Shown one piece after another: positions 52,959 to 62,825 of a stretch of DNA of 64,000 bases. The stretch is from assembly GCA_001023535.1 (NCBI GenBank), contig CP011020.1, forward strand, positions 3,857,734-3,921,733. The letters run 5' to 3'. Within the stretch, counting starts at the first letter, position 1. Each line of letters opens with the position of its first letter. The notes under the pieces are model-generated. The model had not been told where the DNA came from. It ran no database searches and was given only the letters and a program-made list of their open reading frames with translations. This DNA comes from Pseudomonas chlororaphis. Its GTDB lineage: Bacteria; Pseudomonadota; Gammaproteobacteria; Pseudomonadales; Pseudomonadaceae. A program made the translations under genes and the position numbers.

Positions 52959-52972
52959 TTGACCCAGGTCAT
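52959..52972 (+). promoter_or_regulatory. Weak Anr/FNR-like box upstream of the second ccoN
   Basis: TTGACCCAGGTCAT fits TTGAY-N4-RTCAW, less well than the other two boxes in the window. It lies 85 bases before the ccoN start. It would suit the largely constitutive expression known for cbb3-1. Confidence 0.4.
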
Positions 52973-53056
52973 GGCGCGTTGCAATGACCCCCCGCTTTCT
53001 CCATACTTGCGACCGATTTTTATCCTAATAAAACACCCAAACCGTGGAACCTTAGA

Positions 53057-54498
<1,442 letters not shown>

Positions 54499-54499
<1 letters not shown>

Positions 54500-55107
54500 T
54501 GAAGCACGAAGCAGTAGAGAAGAATATCGGCCTGCTGGCCTTCTTCATGGTCATCGCCGTGAGCATCGGCGGCCTGACCCAGATCGTTCCGCTGTTCTTC
54601 CAGGACGTCACCAACAAGCCGGTCGAAGGCATGAAGCCGCGCACCGCCCTTGAACTGGAAGGCCGCGACATCTACATCGCCAACGGCTGTGTCGGCTGCC
54701 ACTCGCAGATGATCCGTCCGTTCCGCGCCGAAACCGAACGCTACGGCCACTACTCGGTCGCCGGCGAAAGCGTCTGGGATCACCCGTTCCTGTGGGGTTC
54801 CAAGCGTACCGGTCCGGATCTGGCCCGCGTTGGCGGCCGCTACTCCGACGACTGGCACCGTGCGCACTTGTACAACCCGCGCAACGTCGTGCCGGAATCG
54901 AAGATGCCGGCCTACCCGTTCCTCGTAGAAAACAAGCTCGACGGCAAAGACACCGCGAAAAAAATGGAAGTCCTGCGCACCCTGGGCGTGCCTTACACCG
55001 ACGAAGACATCGCCGGTGCCAAGGATGCCGTCAAGGGCAAGACTGAAATGGACGCGCTGGTGGCCTATCTGCAAGGCCTGGGCACCATCATCAAAAGCAA
55101 ACGGTGA
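54499..55107 (+). CDS. ccoO: cbb3-type cytochrome c oxidase subunit II (second copy)
   Basis: A 202-residue monoheme subunit with the CVGCHSQ heme motif. Most of the periplasmic domain is identical to the first copy; the differences concentrate after ESKMPAYPF, in [18 protein letters not shown]. It is translationally coupled to ccoN. Confidence 0.95.
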
Positions 55108-55113
55108 TTCTTA

Positions 55114-55299
55114 ATGGATATCGGGATGATTCGCGGCCTGGGCACCGTCGTCGTGATGGTGGCTTTTATCGGCCTGGCCCTGTGGGTGTTCAGCCCCAAG
55201 CGCAAGTCGGAGTTTGACGACGCGACCTTGCTGCCGTTCGCGGATGATCCCGAAGCCATCAAGCACGTCGAGCAAGCTTCTAGGAGTAACAAAGAATGA
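55114..55299 (+). CDS. ccoQ: cbb3-type oxidase small subunit CcoQ (second copy)
   Basis: A 61-residue single-helix protein ([26 protein letters not shown]). It is six bases after ccoO, and its stop overlaps the ccoP start (ATGA). Confidence 0.9.
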   Translation: MDIGMIRGLGTVVVMVAFIGLALWVFSPKRKSEFDDATLLPFADDPEAIKHVEQASRSNKE

Positions 55300-56279
55300 C
55301 TACGTTCTGGAGTCTGTACGTCACAGTCCTCAGCCTGGGAACGATCTTCTCCCTGACCTGGCTGCTGCTGTCGACCCGCAAGGGCCAGCGCAGCGAAGCC
55401 ACCGAAGAGACGGTCGGCCACTCCTTCGACGGGATCGAGGAGTACGACAACCCACTGCCCAAATGGTGGTTCATGCTGTTCGTGGGCACCATCGTGTTCG
55501 CCCTCGGCTACCTGGTGCTCTACCCGGGCCTGGGCAACTGGAAAGGCCTGCTGCCAGGCTATAACTACCTGGACACCGAGAAACAGACCGCTTTCGCCAA
55601 CGGCCAGACCGGCTGGACGGGCGTTCACGAGTGGGAAAAGGAAATGGCTCGTTCGGATGCCAAGTTCGGTCCGATCTTCGCCAAGTTCGCGTCCATGCCG
55701 ATCGAAGAAGTCGCCAAGGACCCGCAAGCCTTGAAGATGGGTGGCCGCCTGTTCGCCTCCAACTGCTCGGTCTGCCACGGTTCCGACGCCAAGGGTGCCT
55801 ACGGCTTCCCCAACCTGACCGACGCTGACTGGCGCTGGGGCGGTGAGCCGGAAACCATCAAGACCACCATCATGGGCGGTCGTCACGCCGTCATGCCGGG
55901 CTGGGCTGCCGTGGTCGGTGAACAAGGGGTTGCCGACGTGGCCGCCTACCTGGTCACCAGCCTGCACGGTCGCAAACTGCCGGAAGGCGCCAAGGCCGAC
56001 CCGGCCAACGGCCAGAAGCTGTTCGCGGCCAACTGCGTGGCGTGCCACGGTCCGGCCGGCAAAGGCACGCCGGCCATGGGCGCCCCTGACCTGACCCACC
56101 CTGGCGCGTTCATCTACGGTTCGAGCTTCGCGCAACTGCAACAGACCATCCGCTACGGTCGCCAGGGCCAGATGCCTGCCCAGGCCGACCTGCAAGGCAA
56201 CGACAAGGTCCACTTGCTGGCCGCCTATGTCTACAGCCTGTCCCACGGCGAAAAGGCTCCAGCCGCTGACGCCCAGTAA
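55296..56279 (+). CDS. ccoP: cbb3-type cytochrome c oxidase subunit III (second copy)
   Basis: A 327-residue diheme subunit with CSVCH and CVACH. A segment [14 protein letters not shown] lies after LPGYN and is absent from the first copy. The C-terminus is short ([12 protein letters not shown]). In P. aeruginosa the ccoGHIS assembly genes follow cbb3-1; here a toxin–antitoxin/Rhs block comes first. Confidence 0.95.
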   Translation: MTTFWSLYVTVLSLGTIFSLTWLLLSTRKGQRSEATEETVGHSFDGIEEYDNPLPKWWFMLFVGTIVFALGYLVLYPGLGNWKGLLPGYNYLDTEKQTAFANGQTGWTGVHEWEKEMARSDAKFGPIFAKFASMPIEEVAKDPQALKMGGRLFASNCSVCHGSDAKGAYGFPNLTDADWRWGGEPETIKTTIMGGRHAVMPGWAAVVGEQGVADVAAYLVTSLHGRKLPEGAKADPANGQKLFAANCVACHGPAGKGTPAMGAPDLTHPGAFIYGSSFAQLQQTIRYGRQGQMPAQADLQGNDKVHLLAAYVYSLSHGEKAPAADAQ

Positions 56280-56297
56280 GGCTTTCGCCTGAAACAC

Positions 56298-56335
56298 CAA
56301 AAGGCCCCGTCAATGCACATTGACGGGGCCTTTTC
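56298..56335 (+). terminator. Rho-independent terminator of the second ccoNOQP operon
   Basis: AAAAGGCCCCGTCAATG / CATTGACGGGGCCTTTT with a two-base CA loop, starting about twenty bases after the ccoP stop. It marks the left edge of the accessory block. Confidence 0.88.
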
Positions 56336-56429
56336 GTTCTCGGTGTCGCGAAACCTGTCCTGCTGCGCTTGTCGGCCATCGGCGCAAGTAGTAACGTGCC
56401 TACATTCAAGCTCAATGAGGGGCACCGCC

Positions 56430-56684
56430 ATGTCCATCACCACACTCTCCAGCCGTGAATTCAACCACGACACAAGTGGTGCCAAAAAAGCCACCCGCGA
56501 CGGGCCGGTTATCATCACCGACCGTGGCAAGCCGGCCCACGTGCTGCTAAGCATTGAGGAGTACCAGAAACTGACCGGCGTCAACGCCAGCATTGTCGAG
56601 TTGCTGGTCATGCCCGATGCGCCGGATATCGATTTCGAGACCGAGCGTGCCGTCATCACTCCCCGCTCGGTAGACCTGTCCTGA
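56430..56684 (+). CDS. Phd/YefM-type antitoxin
   Basis: An 84-residue protein. The N-terminal Phd/YefM fold (SSREFNHDTSGAKKATRDGPVIITDRGKPAHVLLSIEEYQKL) binds DNA at its own promoter, and the C-terminus (ETERAVITPRSVDLS) would wrap the toxin. The ATG at 56430 follows GAGGGGC. The stop is directly followed by the toxin ATG (TGAATG). This is a type II pair; the operator was not identified. Confidence 0.9.
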   Translation: MSITTLSSREFNHDTSGAKKATRDGPVIITDRGKPAHVLLSIEEYQKLTGVNASIVELLVMPDAPDIDFETERAVITPRSVDLS

Positions 56685-57095
56685 ATGTTCTTACTCGATA
56701 CCCACGTCATTTCGGAACTGCGCAAACCTCAAGCAAATAGAAACGTCCAAGCCTGGGCGCGCAGCGTTCCTGCCCCCAGCCTGTACGTCTCGGCGATTAC
56801 CGTACTGGAACTGGAAACCGGCGTATCGCGCTTCGAACGCAAAGACCCCGCTCAAGGCAGCCGCTTGCGTGAATGGCTGGATAACCATGTGATGCCTGCG
56901 TTTGCAGGTAGAATCCTGACGATCGATCGCGCCGTCGCGCTGCGCTGCGCCCGGCTGCATGTACCGGACCGCTGCAATGAATGCGACGCGCTGATCGCCG
57001 CAACCGCGCTGGTCCACGGGCTGACCGTGGTCACCCGCAACGTGAACGATTTCCAGGGCAGCGGCGTGGCGTTGCTCAATCCGTGGTCAAGCTGA
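56685..57095 (+). CDS. PIN-domain toxin (VapC/FitB-like)
   Basis: A 136-residue RNase of the PIN fold. Acidic residues expected to bind Mg2+ are Asp5 in FLLDTHVISEL, Glu42 or Glu44 in VLELETG, Asp101 in CDALIAATA and Asp122 in NVNDF. The ISELRKP and TRNVNDF patterns match the FitB branch of VapC toxins. It would cut RNA unless bound by the antitoxin upstream. All active-site residues are intact. Confidence 0.9.
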   Translation: MFLLDTHVISELRKPQANRNVQAWARSVPAPSLYVSAITVLELETGVSRFERKDPAQGSRLREWLDNHVMPAFAGRILTIDRAVALRCARLHVPDRCNECDALIAATALVHGLTVVTRNVNDFQGSGVALLNPWSS

Positions 57096-57143
57096 AATAA
57101 CGTTACAACGGATCCTCAACTCATCGCCAAGGAGACAGGCGTA

Positions 57144-57206
57144 GTGATAGGTATAGACCCCTTCAAGCAAATGGCCGTCAAACATCCGGGGCTCCGGCAT
57201 GTCTGA
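57144..57206 (+). CDS. Possible 20-residue leader peptide before the Rhs gene
   Basis: A GTG at 57144 with AAGGAG eleven bases upstream opens a 20-codon frame whose TGA lies inside the first codons of the Rhs gene (ATGTCTGA). The Rhs start itself has only a weak ribosome site (GGGG). Coupling of the large gene to this short frame is possible. It may also be the remnant of a longer gene. Confidence 0.3.
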   Translation: MIGIDPFKQMAVKHPGLRHV

Positions 57207-60200
57207 CGCACTTTGGGCTGCCCGCCTGGGCGATGCGCTGGAACACACCTCGATGATGGCCGACATCCTCGGTGGTGTGCTCGAAGTAGCCGCGAACATC
57301 GCCATCACGGCCCTGGCCACCGCCGCCGTGGTGGCCGCCACGGGCATCACCGTGGCCACCGGTGGGCTCGGTTGCTTCCTGCTTGGCGCGGTGGTCGGTG
57401 CAGTGGTCGGCATCGCGATGAGCAAGACCGGAGCCGACAAAGGCTTGAGCAATTTATGCGAGGGCGTTGGCAACGCGCTCTTTCCGCCCACGGTGCAGGC
57501 CAACATCCTCACTGGCGCCACCAACACCCTGACCAACAACATCCCCGCCGCCCGCGCCGCCGGCGCCATCGAGTCCCATGTCGCACCCGCCGGCACCGAA
57601 CTCGAGGAGCCGCAGCCCGAGCCCAGCTACCTGGACATGGCCGAGAGCTTCTTCTCGCAGATGTGGCGCCCCACCGTCGCCACGCCCGCGCCCGGCGCCG
57701 TACCCAAACCGCTGGACATGATCACCTGCCTGAAGCACCCGCCGATGCCGCCGCAGTTTTTGGCCGAAGGCTCGGACAAGGTCACCATCAACGGCCAGCC
57801 CGCCGTGCGCAGCGGTGACCGCAGCACTTGCGACGCCAAGGTTGTGTCATCGGGGCTGATTTCCCCTGACGTGACCATCGGCGGCGGTACCGTGGTGGTG
57901 CGCGAGATCCGCAGCGGCAAGACCCCGGGCGTGGGGCTGGCGGTCACGGCGCTGCTGATGCTCAAGGGCGGCAAGGGCAAGTTTTTCAGCAAGCTGCCGT
58001 GCATGCTGGCCGGTGCAGCGGCGTCGATGGCGGTTAGCAGCGCAATGGGCGCGGCAGCCAACGCGGCCATGGGTTCGTCGAATCCGGTGCACGCCGCCAC
58101 CGGGGCCAAGGTACTGGGGCGCGATGAAGAGCTGGACTTCGTATTGCCCGGCATCCTGGCGATCGACTGGCAACGTTTCTACAACAGCCGCGACGAGCGC
58201 CGTGATACGTTGTTCGGCGCCGGTTGGAGTGTGGCCTATGAAGTCTGCGTGGAGATCCTCCCCCACCCTGACGGCGGCGAAACCCTGATCTACACCGACG
58301 AACAGGCCCGCCCTATCGACATGGGCGCGATCCCCTCGGGCGGCGCGGTGTTCAGCGCCGGCGAAGGCCTCGCCGTGCGCCGGCACGTCAACGGCCAGTT
58401 GTTGATCGAAAGCGACGACGGCCTGTACCGCCTGTTCGAGCCGACCCCGGGCCGGGCCGCGCTTCTGCGCCTGAGCCAACTGGGCGACCGCAACGACAAC
58501 CGCATCCACCTCGACTATGACGACGCCGGACGCCTGGTGCGCCTGCGCGACACCTTCGACCTGGTGCAGGTCGAACTGATCCGCGAAGGCGAGCGTGTCA
58601 CGCGCATCGAGCGCCTCTACCCCGACCAGTCGCGGGACATGCTGGTCAGCTACGCCTACGACGCGGCGAACAACCTCGCCGAAGTACGCGACGCCACCGG
58701 CCAGGTGCAACGGCGCTTCCGCTACGACGCCGAGCGGCGCATGGTGGAGCACCAACTGCCCACCGGCCTGCGCTGCTTCTACGAATGGGCGCTGATCGAG
58801 AACCAGGAATGGCGCGTAATCCGGCATTGGACCGACGAAGGTGACACCTATCAGTTCGACTATGACCTGGCGGCCGGTACCACGTGCATCACCGACAGCT
58901 TGCAACGCACCAGCACCCGCCACTGGAACAACCAGCACCAGATCATCCGTTCAACCGACAACCTCGGCCAGACCTGGCTGTTCGAGTGGAACGACGAACG
59001 CCAGTTACTCAGCGCCACCGACCCGCAGGGCGGCGGCTATGCCTTCAGCTACGACGAAGCCGGCAACCTGGTCAGCGAAACCGACCCCTTGGGCCGCAGC
59101 GATTCCACTCTGTGGCTCGAACACTGGGCCTTGCCGCTGGTGGACACCGACGCCGCCGGCAACGGCTGGCAGTATCGTTACGACTCGCGGGGCAACTGCA
59201 TCGCCGAGACCGACCCGTTGGGCCACGTCACCCGCTACCGCTACGACGCCCACGGCCAGGTCATCGAGATCATCGACGCCACCGGCAAGCGTAAGAAGCT
59301 GCGTTGGAACCCGTTCGGGCAACTCGTCGAGCACATCGATTGCTCAGGCTACCCGACGCGCTTCAGCTACGACTCGCGCGGCTATCTGCAAACCATCACC
59401 GATGCCCTCGGCGAACGCACCCAGTTCAGCTATGACGCTCAGGGCCGCCTGCTCAGCAGCCAGTTGCCGGACGGGCGCACCGAGCATTACCAGCGCGACG
59501 CCGCCGGCCAGCTCACCGGCTACACCGACCCGGCCGGACACACCACGCTCTACCAACACAACCGCCGCGGCCAAGTGCGCCAGCGCACCGATGCCCAGGG
59601 CCGGCAGGTGCAGTTTGCGTACGACAGCTACGGACGACTGCAGGCCCTGGTCAATGAGAATGGGGAAAGCTATCGGTTTGCCTGGGATGCCGGGGATCGG
59701 CTGGCTGAACAGCGCAATCTCGATGGCAGCGTCAAACGTTACACCTACGACGCTCTTGACCACGTAACAAGAGTCGAGACCGTCGCAGCGCTGCGAAATG
59801 ATCATCAACCCCTCGAAGAACCCATCGTCCAGCATTTGGAACGCGATGCGGTAGGCCGACTAATCACTCGACTCACGCCTGACGGACAGTCTCGGTACAG
59901 CTATAGCCCGCTGAACCAATTGATCGAAGCCGTCACTGCCAATAAAGATGGCGATGAACAGCGATTGGGCTTCGCTTATGACGCGTTGGGATATTTGATT
60001 GAAGAACAGAGTTCGACAGGGCTTTTGCAGCACCATTACGACGAACTCGGCAATCTCATCCGAACCCGACTCCCTGACGGTCGCTGGATTAACCGCCTCT
60101 ACTACGGCAGTGGCCACCTGCATCAGATCAATCTTGACGGTCAAGTCATCAGCGATTTCGAACGTGACCGGCTGCATCGTGAGGTGATGCGCACGCAAGG

Positions 60201-61590
60201 CCAAATCCACACGCGTAGCGACTACGACCGTAGCGGACGCCTACGCAGTCGCCAACGCCGCCTCGCAAGCCCTTCTTCGCCGATGGCCAATGCCGAACAG
60301 ATCCATTTTGAATTCGACCCCAGCGATCATCTTGTAGGACGCCTCGAACGACTGCCACAAGGTCAGCAACGTCAACTGCTGCACTACGACGCGACGGGAC
60401 GAATCATGGCGAGCCAGGGAAGCCGCCAAGGACAGAATGAAACGTTCTCCTTCGATGCGGCTGCCAATCTCCTCGACGGCTCCCGGGGCGCAGCCGGACG
60501 GGTTATGCACAACCAATTGCTGACTTATCAGGATAAGCGTTATCGATACGACGGCTTCGGACGAATAATAGAAAAACGCAGCCAACGGCACGGGTTGCAA
60601 CGATTCAGATATGACTCGGATCATCGTCTGATTGAGGTTCGAACGCAGAAAGTGGAGGGAGAAAGCGTCGTCAGGATGCGCTATGACCCCTTGGGCCGAA
60701 GGATTGGGAAAACTGAACATGACAGCAAAGGTCAACTCATCGCTTCCACGCGCTTCGACTGGGATGGTCTGCAATTACTAAAAGAGCAAAAAAGTGGCCT
60801 GACCAGCCTGTACCTCTACGCTGATAACGGTCACGAGCCCTTGGCAAGGGTCGATGGCATCGAAGAGAATCAACGCATTCGCCATTACCACAACGATCCC
60901 AATGGCCAGCCATACGCCTTGACGGAAAATGACGGGCATCCGCTGTGGCATGCCCGCTATCAAGTATGGGGCAACACTTTTGAGGAGGTGCGTGAACCGT
61001 ATTACGTCGAAGAACAGAACCTTCGATTCCAAGGGCAATATCTGGATCGGGAAACTGGCCTGCACTACAACACCTTTCGCTTTTACGACCCCGACATCGG
61101 ACGCTTTACTACGCCCGACCCTCTGGGCCTGACCGGTAGCCTTAATCTCTATCGCTACTCACCGAATCCGTTTACCTGGATCGACCCATTGGGGTTGAAA
61201 GAAAACGAGATTATCCGCTACATGGGCGAAAGCGAAACGGTTTCCTCAAAGGCCGCCAATGGCGGTAAAGGGGGCTTGGTACCGAATATCCGAGGAGAGA
61301 AGGCGGTTTGGGTCAATCAAGACAGCAACCCAGGATTCAACCCAGGCAATGAAAAATATCGAGTCGTCGCTACCGTCAACAATGAAGGGGTCAGCATGCT
61401 CAATAACCACAAAGATATCTCTACTGTTGACTATAAGGAGACCGGGTTGAAAGATGGCGTGCTTTCCAAAACGAATGAACCCAAGGCCAGAGGAATCGGT
61501 TTCCGGTTGTTGGATAAATTCAATAAAACCATCACGTCATTTCGTGTCGAGAAAAAAGGCCCGAATGGAAAGTGGAAGACATGTGGGTAA
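57199..61590 (+). CDS. prePAAR–PAAR–Rhs polymorphic toxin, probable type VI effector
   Basis: A 1463-residue protein. It begins with a prePAAR motif, AARLGDALEH at residues 7–16, fitting AARxxDxxxH. Membrane helices span about 27–73; a PAAR domain lies near 190–237 (GSDKVTINGQPAVRSGDRST, DVTIGGG); a second hydrophobic stretch follows at 245–290. Rhs/YD repeats occupy about 310–1290 (many FDYDxxGR-type units). The core ends with the autoproteolysis region, with Asp1307 and Asp1329 in its two DPLGL copies. The tip, residues 1334–1463, begins KENEIIRYMGESE and ends GKWKTCG; I do not recognise its family. Base composition falls near 59.75 kb. No VgrG or Eag (DUF1795) gene is adjacent. A candidate immunity gene follows at six bases. 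Confidence 0.88.
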   Translation: MSDALWAARLGDALEHTSMMADILGGVLEVAANIAITALATAAVVAATGITVATGGLGCFLLGAVVGAVVGIAMSKTGADKGLSNLCEGVGNALFPPTVQANILTGATNTLTNNIPAARAAGAIESHVAPAGTELEEPQPEPSYLDMAESFFSQMWRPTVATPAPGAVPKPLDMITCLKHPPMPPQFLAEGSDKVTINGQPAVRSGDRSTCDAKVVSSGLISPDVTIGGGTVVVREIRSGKTPGVGLAVTALLMLKGGKGKFFSKLPCMLAGAAASMAVSSAMGAAANAAMGSSNPVHAATGAKVLGRDEELDFVLPGILAIDWQRFYNSRDERRDTLFGAGWSVAYEVCVEILPHPDGGETLIYTDEQARPIDMGAIPSGGAVFSAGEGLAVRRHVNGQLLIESDDGLYRLFEPTPGRAALLRLSQLGDRNDNRIHLDYDDAGRLVRLRDTFDLVQVELIREGERVTRIERLYPDQSRDMLVSYAYDAANNLAEVRDATGQVQRRFRYDAERRMVEHQLPTGLRCFYEWALIENQEWRVIRHWTDEGDTYQFDYDLAAGTTCITDSLQRTSTRHWNNQHQIIRSTDNLGQTWLFEWNDERQLLSATDPQGGGYAFSYDEAGNLVSETDPLGRSDSTLWLEHWALPLVDTDAAGNGWQYRYDSRGNCIAETDPLGHVTRYRYDAHGQVIEIIDATGKRKKLRWNPFGQLVEHIDCSGYPTRFSYDSRGYLQTITDALGERTQFSYDAQGRLLSSQLPDGRTEHYQRDAAGQLTGYTDPAGHTTLYQHNRRGQVRQRTDAQGRQVQFAYDSYGRLQALVNENGESYRFAWDAGDRLAEQRNLDGSVKRYTYDALDHVTRVETVAALRNDHQPLEEPIVQHLERDAVGRLITRLTPDGQSRYSYSPLNQLIEAVTANKDGDEQRLGFAYDALGYLIEEQSSTGLLQHHYDELGNLIRTRLPDGRWINRLYYGSGHLHQINLDGQVISDFERDRLHREVMRTQGQIHTRSDYDRSGRLRSRQRRLASPSSPMANAEQIHFEFDPSDHLVGRLERLPQGQQRQLLHYDATGRIMASQGSRQGQNETFSFDAAANLLDGSRGAAGRVMHNQLLTYQDKRYRYDGFGRIIEKRSQRHGLQRFRYDSDHRLIEVRTQKVEGESVVRMRYDPLGRRIGKTEHDSKGQLIASTRFDWDGLQLLKEQKSGLTSLYLYADNGHEPLARVDGIEENQRIRHYHNDPNGQPYALTENDGHPLWHARYQVWGNTFEEVREPYYVEEQNLRFQGQYLDRETGLHYNTFRFYDPDIGRFTTPDPLGLTGSLNLYRYSPNPFTWIDPLGLKENEIIRYMGESETVSSKAANGGKGGLVPNIRGEKAVWVNQDSNPGFNPGNEKYRVVATVNNEGVSMLNNHKDISTVDYKETGLKDGVLSKTNEPKARGIGFRLLDKFNKTITSFRVEKKGPNGKWKTCG
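61198..61587 (+). other. C-terminal toxin tip of the Rhs protein, unassigned
   Basis: The 130 residues after the final DPLGL. They are lower in GC than the core. Visible features are RYMGESET near the start, a glycine/asparagine run (NGGKGGLVPN), then KAVWVNQDSN and KYRVVATVNNEGV, and a basic C-terminus (FRVEKKGPNGKWK). The RYxGE-x-E start recalls a group of Rhs tips with an ADP-ribosyltransferase-like look, but this is only an impression. A single Cys lies at the penultimate position. Confidence 0.6.
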
Positions 61591-61596
61591 GGCTAA

Positions 61597-62607
61597 ATGG
61601 ACATATTCAACCTCCTCTCCTATAAGCTTGAAAATTTCCTGAACGCCCGCCCCTACCCTAAGGCGCTGGGCGCCATTTTCTATGAAGAAGACGAGCCCTC
61701 ATTACTCCGAGTCGTGGCCAGGAAACGCAACGGCTCAGCCTTCAGCGTGAGCCGTTGGCACGATTTGTTTTCAGTAAGCGCTTTCGAAAAATCCATGGCG
61801 AAAATCGGTTTCACGGAATTGGATTGCTATGCCCTGCTTCTGGTTCTCTCACGCCTTGGTTACCTACTTGAGATCGACAACCGCCAACGAACCAACAAGG
61901 ACTATTTTATTTTCTTCTACTTGATCCAGTTGATCAGCTTGAAGAACAGCACGATCGATTCCAATGCGCAACTCAGAAACCACATGTTCAGGTTCCTGCT
62001 CTTCGAGTTGAGCATCGACGACGAGGTGTATCGTCGGTTCAGCATCGAGGGTCATCAATTGATGATGACGACCGATGCCTTGGGGCCTGTGCCTTTTCTG
62101 AAGATCATCGACCTGGTCTACAGAACGATCAAGGCGGATGCCAGGAAAGAGCATGAGCTGTTGAGCCATTTGAAAAACTATCAGACAGCCGTTATCCGGT
62201 TACTGACCGAACCTGACGCAGACACTTATCGCTTCAAGCTCAATGACCGTCACAGCGAGCTCATGTATCCCGACCTTTTCCTGAACACTTATGCTCAGGA
62301 CAGGCAGCGGGTACTCAACGCGTTGATTGATACAATCAACCCGCTCCAATCAACGGAAAACCTGTTCGTCTCGAACATGATTCTGATGAACTACTCCTTT
62401 CACATCCTGAAAAACCGACCCCGTGAACTCCTGAAACTGAAGAAATACGTCAATGATGAGGTGCTGTTTGGTAAGCTGCTGGAGGCCATCATCCTACGTC
62501 GCATGAGCGTCACCAAAGCGCTGTTCGAAAAAATCCCCACGGGTCATGACCTGTCTTTGCTAAATGACGACCCCGCTTCGTTCTACAACATCCTGTACAG
62601 GCAGTAA
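61597..62607 (+). CDS. Unknown protein, candidate immunity protein for the Rhs tip
   Basis: A 336-residue protein with no signal peptide, mainly helical by inspection, rich in Leu, Ile, Phe and Tyr, with no motif I can name. Segments such as NKDYFIFFYLIQLISL are quite hydrophobic but do not look like classical membrane helices. The ATG is six bases after the Rhs stop, with AAGG overlapping that stop, so the two are coupled. Genes placed this way after Rhs proteins usually encode the immunity factor. At 336 residues it is much longer than most such factors. Low GC matches the tip. Confidence 0.6.
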   Translation: MDIFNLLSYKLENFLNARPYPKALGAIFYEEDEPSLLRVVARKRNGSAFSVSRWHDLFSVSAFEKSMAKIGFTELDCYALLLVLSRLGYLLEIDNRQRTNKDYFIFFYLIQLISLKNSTIDSNAQLRNHMFRFLLFELSIDDEVYRRFSIEGHQLMMTTDALGPVPFLKIIDLVYRTIKADARKEHELLSHLKNYQTAVIRLLTEPDADTYRFKLNDRHSELMYPDLFLNTYAQDRQRVLNALIDTINPLQSTENLFVSNMILMNYSFHILKNRPRELLKLKKYVNDEVLFGKLLEAIILRRMSVTKALFEKIPTGHDLSLLNDDPASFYNILYRQ

Positions 62608-62825
62608 AATTGCGGCGATTTTAGCCAGGGCAGGCTGTACTTCCCCAAGCGAAGCATCTTCGTGGCTCAGCGAAGATCTTCCGGATGTACGCCACCGAAA
62701 TTGTCCTGTTATCTCACTGACACAAACACTATCAATGCCACCGCCCTCCACTCTGGCACGCGTAAGTTCATCTCGCTAAAGTCGCCCCTGGAACAAATAT
62801 CCATTATTCATAGAAAAGGATTTCC
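62608..62825. other. Gap between the candidate immunity gene and the secreted protein
   Basis: Of these 218 bases no frame has a ribosome site. A short imperfect repeat GCGAAGCATCTTCG … CAGCGAAGATCTTCCGG is present at about 62650–62685. AAAAGGA lies six bases before the next ATG. No terminator with T-run was found. Confidence 0.4.

Larger units (their letters stand above)
52567..53056. other. Intergenic region between the two cco operons
   Basis: This 490-base gap holds an inverted repeat AAGCTGCAAGCGA … TCGCTTGCAGCTT (52586–52616) that may end the first operon, the promoter region of the second operon, and the Anr-type site listed separately. The frame on the minus strand at 52503–52805 has no ribosome site and overlaps ccoP, so no gene is called. 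Confidence 0.55.

Noticed and set aside
57087..57596. Minus-strand gene across the Rhs start
   Set aside because: It is opposite the prePAAR and membrane segment of the Rhs protein, which has clear motifs.
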